Positions 12,172 through 23,380 are shown, counted from the first letter of the stretch. The stretch is DNA of 64,000 bases from Apricaphanius iberus (GCA_028564705.1 JAPXFQ010000342.1:62001-126000); one strand, 5' to 3'. The notes: generated by a model not told the origin, from the letters alone. Program-made: numbers and translations.

Positions 12172-12826
12172 GGCTTTCTACTGGACGTGTCAGCAGCATT
12201 TTACAGGAGTAGCACGTTTTACTCGCGCATTCTGTTGCTTGGCTCTTTCCACGGGGGGGCGTCAGCAGCACGTAGCAGCAGGGAAGCAGTTTTCACCAAG
12301 AGAGCCCGAAATCATGTGAGATCAGCAAAATCACATGTGGTTTTGTCAGTATACGCAACAACAAGCAGAAAAAAGACTACAACATGACTCCAAAAGGTCT
12401 GTGTTTTATGTTCTGTCTGTTTTACATTCGCCAATAAGTTTATGTTATGTCAGGGAATATACAAAATCCCTCGAAGTGCAAAAGAATAATGTTAGTGGCA
12501 ATCCGAGCTAGTGTAGACCCTCCCGCGACCTACTGACTTCTCACGGGGCCACACAGGTAGTAAAGTAAAGCTACCGGAAAGAACCACCTTTGTTTTATTC
12601 TGAAAATTTCCAGACCCCGAGCCGTCTGATTTCCTGTCTTCCCCTATCCAAAATGTCGAAATTCACATGTTTCGCGTAGAAAATAGGACTGCCATGTATA
12701 TTTAGACATGACGCTCCTGTGACGGGGCAAACTTGTGCTACTTTCGCCTCCGGTGGAAAGGATTATATTGATTACAGCGCATATGACGTGCTGCTGCTGT
12801 AACATTCTGCTGACACGTCCGGTAGA
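12172..12826. repeat. Nested inverted repeat in the foldback core (655 bp)
   Basis: The left end reads CTTTCTACTGGACGTGTCAG and the right end, on the opposite strand, CTTTCTACCGGACGTGTCAG. Homology continues through CAGCA and TTTACAG-like words and an AGCACGT motif. This is a second, inner inverted repeat within 10169-13578. It could be a separate element that inserted, or the original transposon around which the arms grew. The interior is GC-richer than the arms. Confidence 0.6.
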
Positions 12827-12970
12827 AAGGAGGGGTTACGCTGACGTCATTCCCCTGCGCTGTGTGGGATTGTGGATCCACTTTTAATTATGTTACACTT
12901 TTAGCGGTGGCAAGCATTAAACCAAAAAAGCAATAGAATCTTCCCTTTTCGTTTTAATTCAGTTACAGAA

Positions 12971-13560
12971 TGAGCAACGCTGAATTTGAAAATTAAAAAG
13001 CATTTTAAATGATTTCTTTTTAATTTTATCTAGAAATCAAGTGTGCCATTTGTATTAAGAAAATGAAAAAGTATTTCTTAAAATGCATTTTAATTTTAAA
13101 ATTTCACATTTCGAATTTAAATGTGTTACAATTTTGCTGGGTTTCATTTGAAAATTAAATCTTAAAATATATATATATATATTTTTTAATTAAGTTACGA
13201 ATGAGCAATGCTGAATTTGAAAATGAAAAAGCATTCTGGATGATTTCTTTTTAATTTTATTTATGAGTCAAAAATTGGCATTTGTATTCAGAAAATGAAA
13301 GAACATTTCTGCAAATGCATTTTCATTTTCAATTTGGCATGTCCAATTTAATTTTGTAACAATTTTGCTGGGTTGCTATTTGAAAACTAAGTCTTAAATT
13401 CCTATTTCTTTTTCATTTTAATTAAGTTACAGAATGAGCTATGTTGAATATAAAAATTAATAAGCAGTTTGGATTATTTCTTTTTTATTTTATTTATGAA
13501 TCAAAAATAGCAGCTAGATTTTGAAAATGAAAAAGCATTTCTGCCAATCCATTTTAATTT
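12971..13560 (-). repeat. Right-arm tandem units (~232 bp, about three copies)
   Basis: Landmarks GAGCAACGCTGAATTTGAAA (12971), GAGCAATGCTGAATTTGAAA (13203) and GAGCTATGTTGAATATAAAA (13436) are spaced 232 and 233 bp apart. They are the inverted counterparts of the left-arm units. A short (TA)n run at about 13168-13183 interrupts one unit. Confidence 0.7.
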
Positions 13561-13578
13561 GATTTATGTTACACATAT

Positions 13579-14165
13579 GCAAGTAGCGGACACTAAGTAA
13601 AAGAAAAAAACTGACGACGGTCCTGACTTTTTCTCCATTCCCTTCCCCTCTCAACTTTTGTCTTTTGTCTTTCGGGTTTTTCAAATTCAGAATAAGCCTT
13701 ATGGTTTATAAGAAACCAACAATGTCTTTGTATTTAAATTTTGAATTGCTTTTAAATAGAAATGCATTTAATGGTTGGTTTCTGGTTATTCATTTTGTCT
13801 TTTATCAGTCTAGCTTAGGTTAGAAGTTCTGTTTGTGCTTATTGTTTGTGGTTATTTGACTTTGTATCTTCCCTTTAGTTGTTCAGTAGTGAATAGATAT
13901 TGGCAGATTAATAAAACGTCTTTCTTGATCTTATTGGTTATCAGCTTTATTTCCACACATGCCTTTTTATTGTGATGCTTATAGTTCCCTGGAAATAAGT
14001 GTTTTCCGTTCACATTGGTCCTGAGAAAATTTGAGAAAGACTCATTTCAGAAGATGAATGTTGTTACATATGACGTGAAACTTTTTATTTATTTATTACA
14101 AACTGATGTAAATGATTTAATATCTTGAACGCAGTTGTTAAGTTTATGTAAATGTTTGCTGGAGT
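13579..14165. other. Non-coding sequence, nothing recognised
   Basis: AT-rich, without supportable features. Confidence 0.45.
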
Positions 14166-14271
14166 TCCATCCATCCATCCATTATTTATGCGGCTTACCC
14201 TTGAAGGGGGGCTGCTGCCTATCTCCAGCCATCATTGGGCGAGCGGTGGGGTACACCCTGCACAGGTCACC
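14166..14271 (-). mobile_element. 3' fragment of the GGATGG-tailed SINE-like repeat
   Basis: It starts with (CATC)n, the reversed ATGGATGG tail. It then carries diverged reverse complements of the 'TAAGCGG', 'AGCTGGAGATAGGC' and 'GGGTGTACCCC' phrases of the family seen at 10762 and 26400. The 5' half is missing. Confidence 0.6.
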
Positions 14272-15876
14272 ATTGTTAGCTGGAGTAATTATTTCGATTC
14301 AGCTCCTGCTACTTCTCAAATTCATCCAAACTAGGTGACGTTTAGATAATTAGCCTGCTCATCTTATCTGACAGTTCAAAACTGAGTTGGCTATCTGTAG
14401 TCCTTCCTCATGTGTATTGCAATGTCAGAAAGAGAAGACAAATCGGATTTTGTTCATTTTTGTGTCCTTCACATTCTGCTGTGGGTTGAAATGTCATTCA
14501 GCTAGTCTGTGTGGGTAGGTGGGTGGCTGGTTGGAACAGAGAGCTTAACAGGCCTAACAGGTCAAAACTGTGAGTTTCCTGGCAATTAGCCTTTCATTTA
14601 TAGATTGATTTGTCTGTAGAATGTGCATCATGCTGAGGTGTCAGACATCTGCCAGAATAAGGAGGGTGCAGCAAATGGTCTGCTGAGGTTTAACGTCTCT
14701 GTTTGAGCTAACACCTCAGAGCCTACAGTTATTATTATGATGGTTATTAGCTGTCTGCCTCCCATCCCCTGATGTGTGTCAGTTTTTGCAGCTTGTGAAT
14801 AACAATTTATTTCCCATTTTCTCTCTTATTTTTGCAAAGTACTATTGGAGCTGCTTTATAAACTGCTCTATTAAGAATTCAACAAACCTTCAGTTGGTAT
14901 TGGTGAATGTTTATCACCAGACATTCCATCACATTTGTAAACTACAAAACATTACAGCTATGAATAGGATTTTTTTTTATCTGATCCCTGAAACACAATC
15001 TGACGTTGAACTTACTGGAAGTATTTTAACTTGTAAAATCAAAAATTGCTTTCTAACTGGCAAAATGTGCCGTGCCTGGGAATTCCTACAGTTAATCCAC
15101 AGAGCAGTTCTTATTGTCTCAGAAAGTCAATCAGAGCTTTCTTTGTAGACTGAGACAGTGATCCTTACAGCCTGTGAGGTATGGCTTTACAGCTATTTTG
15201 CATGCATTGAAATGAGAAGTTGTTGAAAACTAGCTAGAAAATTGTGGAGTTATTGTGCGAGGTATATTCCCAACTGAGCAACCCCGGGGCGATGTGGGGT
15301 TTGCTCCAGGGCATAGTGAGGAGGGACTCTGAAACATCGTGTCACTAAGAACAAAACATTGTTACACAGAGACATTTCCTTTCAGTGGCTGGATCACCGA
15401 GCAGTCATTAGATTCTCTGCTTCGGTACAATGCCGTTTTAATGGCTGAATATGGCTAAAAGTAAAAACGGTATCTTTAAGATGTAGAAACACATTTAACA
15501 GAAATCATTTTAGAAATTTGTTGCTATTTTTCAGTCACTTTTATGACTGTGGAGGCCTTTTGGCCCACTTTTCTCTAGACCCTCAATCCAGTTTAATTGA
15601 GATTTTCATTTGTTCGTTTCTGCACACCTCTAACTAAAAACGTATTTCAAGGTAATGTTTGAACTTTGACTTGGGTGTTGTAAAAGCTTGATTTATTTTC
15701 TTTTTAAGCCATGTTGTTGCAGAGTTGTGTTATCTTTTTAATGACCCAGTTTTCTCGCCTCAGGCCATCTTTTTTGACAGAGTTGACTCTAGAAGGAGGA
15801 GTTCATAGTTTACTCAGTGACTACATGTAACCCAGGTTAGCTGACTGCAAATTGGCCCATACTATCGAATTTCACT
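14272..15876. other. Non-coding sequence, nothing recognised
   Basis: Includes an uninterrupted 124-codon frame (14774-15148, plus) that has no recognisable motif, no splice logic and AT-driven composition. I treat it as chance. Confidence 0.45.
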
Positions 15877-15884
15877 ACTATGCT

Positions 15885-18693
15885 CAGTGTTGGGAAAGTG
15901 CACATTTTAAAATGAACTAGTTCGGTTCATAAAAATTAACAGGTTTATAGTGCTTTTTCCAAAAAAAATGTGCAACAAGCTATATCCTTCAGAATCCTGG
16001 CAATTTCCAGTTGTTGCCATCTATTCGGTCTACACTTGTAACCAGCTGCAGCTTTTACCCCACAGTATGTATTACCCACAGTATGTTCTCAAAAAGAGCT
16101 TTGTATTGTTGTTTTTTGAATAATTATTAAACAATCTGAGGTAGGAACCATTTAAACATTAATTAACTTTTGTCAGTTTTCAATTTCTTTAAATGTATTT
16201 TTTGACTTGTTTGCCTAAAGAACAATTATAGAACTTATAAAGTCCAACAATTAGCACAAATGAATAAGTAAGTTTGAATTCATTACTTAAGTTTTTGAAA
16301 GCTGGGCTTTCCATTTTTCGCTAAGGCTCCTTAAAGGTCTTCAACAATATACTGCAATGACAGGTTGTCCAGCTGTGGCTGGGTGATAAAGACAACAGAG
16401 TTGCTGCTAATGTACCTCGTTATCTAGTTTTGGGCGGTAGATAATTTTGTTTTGTTTCATCATTGCAGTGTCTTTTAATTGTTGTAGTAACTTGCATATG
16501 CCTTGAATGGCTAGCCAGTCGAATGCTTTATGTTTCAAGTTTGCTGTTGACATTATTGATGAGCGGCGTAGCTTCTTGAGACCCGCCAGTGAAAGGGTTG
16601 GGGTTATTACCAAAAATATAACTATTAGACTATTAATAGTCATAAGACTGCGTGTGGCTTTCAATAAGATTAATAATTTATGGAAAATTATTATTATTCG
16701 GGGCACCACCTTTATCAGGAACTATTTTAATAGCCAAATGTCTATATCAGTCTCATAATCTGAAGGAATGAATTCTTAACCGTTTATTGTCCATAAACCT
16801 TGCAATGTGTCTTAGCTGAACAAGAAATAACCACTGTTACTTTCCAAACACAAGATATATTTACATAAAACAAAGAAAAACATTTTAATCACCACAATAG
16901 AAAAAGAACACACTGCTGATTAAAATAAATGTATAGTTAAAATAAAAGAACACAAAATGATGAATAATTTAATAAAATGAGAAACCATAGATTCTGTTTT
17001 ATGCTGAATGGAAAGCTGAATTAGTTTAACTAATTTTAATTAGTTTAACAAATTTAGCACCATTGATTTATATGTAAACCAACAAAACCAAATTTAACTT
17101 TCTTTGGATCAAGAAATGTTTTTTTAAGAATTTTCTGGATGAGAGTAATCAACCTTTGGAAAATTACTTAATTCATGAACTGGTCATCAAATTTACCTGC
17201 CTAAAAAAACATGTGGGCTTCCTTAGCTGTAGCTCTTTGCGGCGCGCGTGGGCCGTTTAGAGTGGCTCAAATACATTTATTAAACATTAAACAAAAGGGG
17301 AAAAACTCATGTCTGATTAAGTAGCTCAAATTACAGGATTTGAAACGACTCTTTGTCGGGAATAGGCTTTTAAAAAACAATGATTGAACTTTAGGCTGAG
17401 GCCTGGTTTACCCAAAGATAGCAGATGAAACTTAAAAAGTTAACAATAAAAAAAGAGGAAACACCTTTAAAATTAGTTATCCTCACTAATTTGCCTCTGC
17501 CCAAACAGACCTTAGGAAAAATTAGCTCTCCAAGCTTTCTCCGTCATGGATGGGTGAAGGGGCTCAGACGATGTTAGCCCAGCAAGCTAACAAAGGGTTG
17601 CTAAGCTAGTTAGCACCTCCTTTCTGGGTTCAGCTGTGTGACGGATGGCCCCGACACTCACGAACAGTACCTTTGGGATTCTCTGACCCGGCCACTCATA
17701 TCAGTCTTGTGTCGGCGCCTGGATGCAGCCTCTGGCTCGAAGGGATGCGGCTTCCGTCCGGTTCGGCATGCGTTTCGGCCTGCAGTCGGCGGTCTGAAAG
17801 TCAGAGGAGTTTTGTCGGGCTCTGGAGATAAACAACGTCTTTATTTATCAATATTTAAGATTCACCTGGTGTCAGCAGTCTTTGGGTTCCTTGAAGCGAG
17901 TCTCTCCAGTAACTCGTGCTTTCCTCTGTTGGCCAAGGAATAGGATTGGAGGTTCTGTTTCTCTTCTATTGCCCAGCATGGCCGGCAGCAGCATGCGGGA
18001 CGGTCTGCAGAGTTTAGGCAGAACAACGGGGTTTGTTTATCAATTTTTTCAGTCACCTGATCGATCGTCCATGGGTGTTGCTCAAACGAGTTCCTCCTCG
18101 AACTCAGTCGTGTCTCCTTTGCCTGACCTTGCCTTACTAAACCCAGCCGGAGGCTGTGTGGCTAAGAACGGGCAGCTGGGGGGGCAGTCCTATTTTTAGG
18201 TTGCCCTGGTTTCCACTTCCTGTGGGGCTAGAGCAGAGTAGTGCCACCTGATGGCTATGTATTTGACCTAACAAAAGTTTGCATAAAAAATGTAAGAATT
18301 TTCCCACCTGGATCTAACCTTTTCAAAAAATATTTTAAGGTGGTCATACAAAGATGCTCCTTCATTCATTGATTGCGAATTACTGCTGCTTCAACCACTG
18401 GAATTTGCCTGCATACTTCGCAGTTTGATACCAGAAGCATACATGGTGCAACTCAATGACTAGAATTGCAAGGTTTTATCTCTTTTCCCCGTTTTACCCA
18501 CCATGGCATTAGCCAGCCTTTGTCAGGAAGGCTCAAATGAAAAATAGCATAACTTGAAAAAAATTAACTGCGCCAGAGTGCCATTCACAAACGCCAGAAT
18601 GAGTGTGTTCATTTTAACGTTCATCAAACCAAAAGTGAGTTCAGCTCACGATCACAAAAAATAGGAATGAATTCTCCTTCAGGCACAACACTG
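15885..18693. mobile_element. hAT-type element, 2.8 kb, with a GC-rich cargo
   Basis: A perfect 8-bp duplication ACTATGCT flanks it (15877-15884 and 18694-18701). The left end is CAGTGTTGGGAAAGTGCACA; the right end read inward is CAGTGTTGTGCCTGAAGGAG. The shared CAGTGTTG terminus plus 8-bp duplication is diagnostic for hAT. Near the right end the minus strand has an ATGGTGGGTAAAACGG start and a weak BED-like phrase (YDHLKIFFEKVRSRWENSY), possibly the transposase N-terminus, with stops. No hAT dimerisation domain was recognised at the left. Most of the interior (17.2-18.25 kb) is unrelated GC-rich sequence. Confidence 0.85.
17215..18250. other. GC-rich cargo block inside the hAT element, unidentified
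   Basis: Composition changes sharply from the AT-rich flanks. It contains a short perfect palindrome TGTTAGC...GCTAACA near 17573-17593, CpG-containing stretches (GGCGCGCG at about 17241, TCGATCGTCC at about 18060), and several open frames (17638-17943 plus; 17882-18199 plus, with an ATGGCCGGCAGCAGCATGCG start in good context at about 17979). I recognise none of the products. The possibilities are a retroviral-type LTR, a captured host promoter or exon, or the element's own diverged internal region. Nothing in the sequence decides between them. Confidence 0.4.
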
Positions 18694-18701
18694 ACTATGC
18701 T

Positions 18702-20331
18702 TGAGCGGTTTGTATAGTGTATTCATGATATGTTGGTTGCTTTTTACCCAACGTTATTATGTGCAATTATGTGGACAACTCTTTAACAGGTTTTGTCATC
18801 TTTTTATAGAACATAGTTGTAGATTTGTCAAGCCTATCCACCCATGGGCAGACTGGAAATTGTCTAAAAATGTGATATTTTTGAATAGTGTTTCTGACTG
18901 TGGGATGATGGTCTCCGGTTTTTTTTACAATAACACAATGACTAACTTTTTTATTTGCTTCTCCAAGGTTGATATGTTTCCTGTTAATGTCACTGATTAT
19001 TTCACATGACTGTACTAACTGTATTCAGTTATTTTTCCAATGACAATAATATGTCCATTTTAGTATAGCTTTGTGTTACTTAGCATCTTCTTCTAAATAA
19101 TCCCTCTATAATTGTGAAATGCGCAGCTGAATCATTTATTCTGAAATGATTACAGCTTGGCATTACAGAGCATCACAGATGTGAGACAGGCCGGTGATAT
19201 CTGCTGATAGGATCCTTGACCTGTTTATATCCTCACCAATTCTCAATAACCACAATTTTAATTAAACGTGTGCTCATCATAATTAAATGATCAGTTTTGT
19301 TTGTTTGTTTTTTTGCTGAAGGAAGATCATTATGAAGACCTATGAGAGAATTCAGATCCCATATTAAAAGGCAATAGACAAGGCAAAATGGCAAAAGGAA
19401 GTGTTTCCATGTTAATGCAGATGGAAAATGCAGAACAGAAATATTAGATTTAGTTTAGGATGCTGAATGACAACAACCCCAGGCAGCATGTCTGACAGTG
19501 GATGTAAAATAACATAGAAAGGCAAATGAAAGGATTATTTTAAAAAAAATGGCTCAGCTAATGTTAAACAAGTGAGTAGGTACTCTCCTTCAAAACTCCT
19601 ATGATGTGTTGTCTCTTCCCAAGTTCTTTTTTAATTAACTACATATGCTTATGACATATGGTGAAAGAGAGGTTGATTAATTATCACCTTTGAAGAGCCA
19701 CTTGCCACCTGCTAGGGTGAGACATCTAGGTGCAGGAGAGCTTACATGGCTAGTATTATTGCTGATTATGCATGTTTCATTATTATCAAAAATAATGTTG
19801 TAAAAATATCCCTGCAAAATACTTAAGATTCAGCTGAAACCAAATATATAACAACAGTATGAAATTACACATAATCTATTTTTTCTCTTTCTGACAGAGA
19901 AAATAAGTTAAGTTAAAATTATTAGTATTTACTAAATTCCAGAATAATCAGACATTATTGCTATATTTTTTGTGTTCTTCCATTCCCAAAGTTTACATAA
20001 ATGTTTTGTATTTATAGCATCATCTTATGACATGCCTTTCCTTATACAAGTTTCTCACAATAGTTTGCTGGTATTTTGTCCAATTCATCCTGAAGGAAGT
20101 GGCAGTGTTCCTACTGTCATTCACAGTTTCCAAGACACAGTTGTGCTTTAACCTTCTGGATGATATTTTAGGATGTTTGTTTCAATGCTGATACATATCT
20201 TCCTCCTTTACGATAAGATCTATTTTGTGCCATCCCTATGCTTCCCAGTTGGGATGGTGTTCCCTGGCGGCTTGCAAGCATCCAATTCTGTTTCCTCCAG
20301 ATGCAACTAGGTATGATTAGTAACACAATTA
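18702..20331. other. AT-rich non-coding sequence, nothing recognised
   Basis: The 102-codon frame at 18701-19009 is cysteine/phenylalanine-rich but motif-free and probably chance. Confidence 0.45.
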
Positions 20332-20815
20332 AGGCAAGTCAAGGCAATTTTATACTAGCACACGTTCAACAGCAGGGTAATTCAAGGTGCTTTACATAAT
20401 TCGGTGAAAAAGAAACAAAACATACACGTGATGCAGCCCTATTCACTCCCTTGTCTCATCATTGTTCTCACCTGTGTCTCAAAAAACCCCACCTGATTCA
20501 ACCTCCCTTCCCTCTACTACTACTATACCCTTCACCTCCTCTCACACTCAGGTTGCTGGCTCCCTGTGGTAATTCTATTTTGCTGTACTCCCTCCTGTTC
20601 ACTCTTACATTCATCATCATCATGATCATCATCAACAGCATCATCTCAATGAACAGCCTAGCGCCTTACCTGCGTCGGGGTTTGGGTCCATGTATCACAC
20701 CACACCCCCTGACAATATGATAAATTGTTAAACAATAAAAAGCAAGTAATACATTAGAGAAAGTTATAAAAAAAAAAAGAAAAATAGCAATTGAGCATAA
20801 AACACACACGCAACA
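20332..20815 (-). mobile_element. LINE 3' tail (minus strand) with an inserted or unrelated stretch
   Basis: The reverse complement of 20332-20400 ends in the typical fish LINE tail words (AAGCACCTTGAATT, then a TATAAAATTGCCTTGACTTG variant of the 'gtgctatataaataaa' end). A pyrimidine-rich stretch (20440-20705) with no match interrupts it. An A-rich segment (20720-20815), resembling LINE 3' untranslated sequence, then follows. It is probably the 3' end of the reverse transcriptase fragment at 21.1-22.0 kb. Confidence 0.5.
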
Positions 20816-20838
20816 TATTCAAATTAAATTAAAATTCA

Positions 20839-21045
20839 AAAATACTGTATTGATCCCAGAGGGATATTAAGTGTTGTTGTAGCTCATAATTAATTAATTC
20901 ATCAATGAGTTTTTTTGGATCATGATGGCTGTGGGGGGAAAGGATTTCCTGTAGTGTTCTGTGTTGCAGCCGAACTGAAGAAGCCTCTGACTGAAGATAC
21001 TCTGTTGCTGTGGGATAGTCTCATGAACAGGATGCTCAGGGTTGT

Positions 21046-21046
<1 letters not shown>
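20839..21046 (+). repeat. Interspersed repeat fragment ending in a microsatellite
   Basis: Carries the widespread fish-repeat phrases ACTGTATTGATCCCAGAGGG, TTCCTGTAGTGTTCTGTGTT, GAAGAAGCCTCTGACTGAAG and GATGCTCAGGGTTGTCCATA. It is directly followed by the (TA)n tract. The repeat name was not determined. Confidence 0.5.

Positions 21047-21047
<1 letters not shown>

Positions 21048-21107
<60 letters not shown>
21048..21107. repeat. (TA)30 microsatellite
   Basis: A pure 60-base alternating TA tract. It can form cruciforms or hairpins and is likely length-polymorphic. Confidence 0.95.
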
Positions 21108-21110
<3 letters not shown>

Positions 21111-21139
21111 ACACAATGAATATATATGATACACAATTA

Positions 21140-22012
21140 ACAAAATTGTCTACTCAAAGGCAGCTCTAAACAGACGAGTTTTAAATTTTGCTTTAAAGCA
21201 GCTCAGCATTTCAGCAGTTTTTCAGTCATCAGGAAGATTGTTCCTGATAAAGGGAGCATAGAAACTAAAAGCTGCTTCTCCGTGTTTGATTCTGATTCTG
21301 GGACTGTTAAGTAGACTTCAACATGCTTTGGTGCTAGGCCATTCAGTGGTTTATACACTAGTAGGAGTATATTGAAGTCTATTCTCTGCATATGGGCTAC
21401 AGGGAATCAGTGTAAGGACTTTAACTGGGGTGATGTGTTCCACTTTACTGATTCTAGTGAGGACGCAAGCAGCAGCATTCTGGATCAGCTGCAGCTGCCG
21501 GATAGACTTTTTACGCAGAGCTGTGAGGACGCTGTTAGAGTAATCAGTTTTTTTTCTATTCATTCGTAGAACATTATGGGACATCCAGCTATTGATTTGC
21601 TCAGTGCATTTACTTAGTTTTTGGATGGGTTTAAAGTCACCTATTGACAGTGTAATGTAAAACTGAGTGCCATCTGCATAGTTATGGTACCTAATCCTAT
21701 TGGTCATTATAATCTGGGTTTGTGGGAGCATGTAGGTATTGAATAGGAGAGGCCCAAGAAGGGAGCCCTGGGGGACTGCACTTGCCATTTCTCTTTGTTC
21801 TGAAGAAAAATTGCCACATAGAAGTTCCTGTTCTTAAGATAAGATGCAAAATAGCCAATTACTGTATCAGAGAGTCCGACCCAGCTCTCCAGTCATTCCA
21901 ATAGCATTTTATGATTTTCAGTGTCAAATGATGCTCTTATGTTCAGTAAAACCAGCACTGTGGTTCTACCACAGTCTATATGTATACGGCTGTCATTAAA
22001 AACTTTGAGTTT
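21140..22012 (-). pseudogene. L2-type LINE reverse transcriptase, degenerate and internally deleted
   Basis: The minus strand shows, in order: LKVFNDSRIHIDCGRTTVLV (about 22010), LLNIRASFDTENHKMLLE, ESWVGLSDTVIGYFASYLKN, then the open frame 21788-21351 with VPQGSLLGPLLFNTYMLPQT and a mutated palm box YADG where the family has YADD. After MNRKKTD the sequence jumps directly to YSNSVLTALRKKSIRQLQLI. The roughly 90 residues normally between these are missing without loss of frame. A frameshift then leads into MQRIDFNILLLVYKPLNGLA (21391-21203). The family encodes the target-primed reverse transcriptase. This copy is inactive: it has stop codons, a lost catalytic Asp and a deletion. Confidence 0.85.
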
Positions 22013-22785
22013 GCTGTTGCTATAACAATAATTGCAAAACACTTTAGGTCAAGTTTTTCCAAATCACAGGATATGTCTCCTGAAAACAATAATTTTATAT
22101 CTGAATAAATTATACAACATTAATCTGGCTTTTTATGTTGTTTTTGGAGTAATGAATTTGTGGCCCATGCCAATAGAGGACTTGCTTCACTTTAAATAAA
22201 GGTGTTCTTCTTCAGCTGATCATCTTCATGTAATCTTTTATTTTTGTTCTGGGGCTTTTATATAAAAACTGTGTAAATAAAAAATAATGTATATAAAACC
22301 ATCACTCAAAAAAGTAATTAAAAATCTATAAAAAGTTGTCTCCGTCTCATGGGGTTTAAACAGGAATATTTTGCATAATACCAACTCCAAAGCAGGAACC
22401 ATTTAGTCTTTACTGACAGTGTGTTTCATAGAGTATGTACATATATGGCTTCCACTGTGTATGATTTAAAATTCAGATATTTTCATGATGGATCACTACT
22501 ATCAGGCAGTCGATGTATCCCCCTGCAGAAAATATGACACCTTCCTCATATTTTCCAAGGTAATTGTGGAAATGAAACGTGTGGAACAAGCTGCAAACCT
22601 CTCTGGGCACCCTGGGGAAGTGATTTACTCTACGTTATCAGACGTTGTCTCCAGTAATTCAGATTGATGAAAGATTAAAAGAAAAGATTGAAAAAAAAGG
22701 GTGGAATTATTTTCTTGCTGCTTACCTGTACTAAGATTAAAAAAATTTAAAAATTTAAAAATTACAAGACAAAAATCCCAATGAG
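22013..22785. other. AT-rich non-coding sequence, nothing recognised
   Basis: No supportable element or gene. Confidence 0.4.
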
Positions 22786-23335
22786 GAGAAGGAGTAGAAC
22801 TCCCTGTATACTTTTAAGACTATGCTTAAAAATCTCCTTTTTGGTAAATCTTATATTTAGAGTGACTTAGGTTTTCCTGTGTCATCTCTGTAACTATGCT
22901 ACTATAGACTTAGGCTGGACATAATAGATGTGTTTCCATTATCAGAACTCCATACACAATGGGCCCCCTTAACATAAATCAGCTACAGACCCCAGCAAAT
23001 TACGAATAACTGAATCGACTTGGAAGACGCAGGGCTTGTTGCTGCGTTTCTGCTTGAGCCTACTCGATTGGGCCGGTTCTACATACCCCCATTCAGGTAC
23101 TCTGTTGGTTCCTGAAATGGCCTCGAAAAAGGCATGTCTTCCCGGCCCAATGAAGTGGAGACACACGGGCATCAGGAGGTTCCGGTCGAATTTCCCTAAA
23201 GTTCTGATAGTTTAAGCAAGCCTAAGGACAACTTTTCCTGACTCTACATCCCTCACTACATTCTCCTATGACTCAAAGACCTTCTGTTTCCTAAAGAAGC
23301 TACTACTGCCATTAACTATTTACTTCTCTTTAACA
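22786..23335 (+). mobile_element. LINE 3' end fragment
   Basis: The plus strand reads approximately LYTFKTMLKNLLFGKSYI* at 22795-22860 and continues in the same 3' untranslated words as the 6.4-7.1 kb copy (GTGACTTAGGTTTTCCTGTG, CTATGCTACTATAGACTTAG). The block 22970-23260 fits a family 3' untranslated region but is diverged. Confidence 0.65.
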
Positions 23336-23380
23336 GTGAAAGTACTTCTGTTTTATTGCAAAGTGTGATTTCTATTTTTT

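Larger units (their letters stand above)
10169..13578. mobile_element. Foldback-like element with long inverted arms of tandem units
   Basis: The two ends are inverted copies. The left end starts ATATGTGTAACATAAATC at 10169. The right end, read on the other strand from 13578, starts with the same word, and both then run on through AAATTAAAATGGATT and AGCTGCTATTTTTGA. The homology extends inward to 11441 on the left and 12844 on the right, where both arms carry CACAATCCCACAC and GAATGACGT. Each arm contains imperfect tandem units of about 220-235 bp. The left arm is interrupted by a SINE-like insert at 10762-11104. Long inverted ends made of sub-repeats are the hallmark of foldback-type transposons, but no transposase was seen and no clear target duplication could be fixed (TA is possible). 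Superfamily unassigned. Confidence 0.75.

Noticed and set aside
14774..15148. 124-codon plus-strand open frame
   Set aside because: No domain, no homology-like pattern, AT-driven composition and no splice logic; chance frames of this size are expected in 64 kb.
17215..18250. Definite retroviral LTR
   Set aside because: No convincing TG...CA ends, duplication, primer-binding site or internal retroviral genes were visible; left as unidentified cargo.
18701..19009. 102-codon hydrophobic frame next to the hAT element
   Set aside because: Starts inside the target duplication and is rich in F/C/L because of T-rich DNA; no membrane-protein pattern that I can support.
21048..21107. Open frames made of YIYIYI repeats on both strands
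   Set aside because: They are translations of the (TA)n microsatellite.
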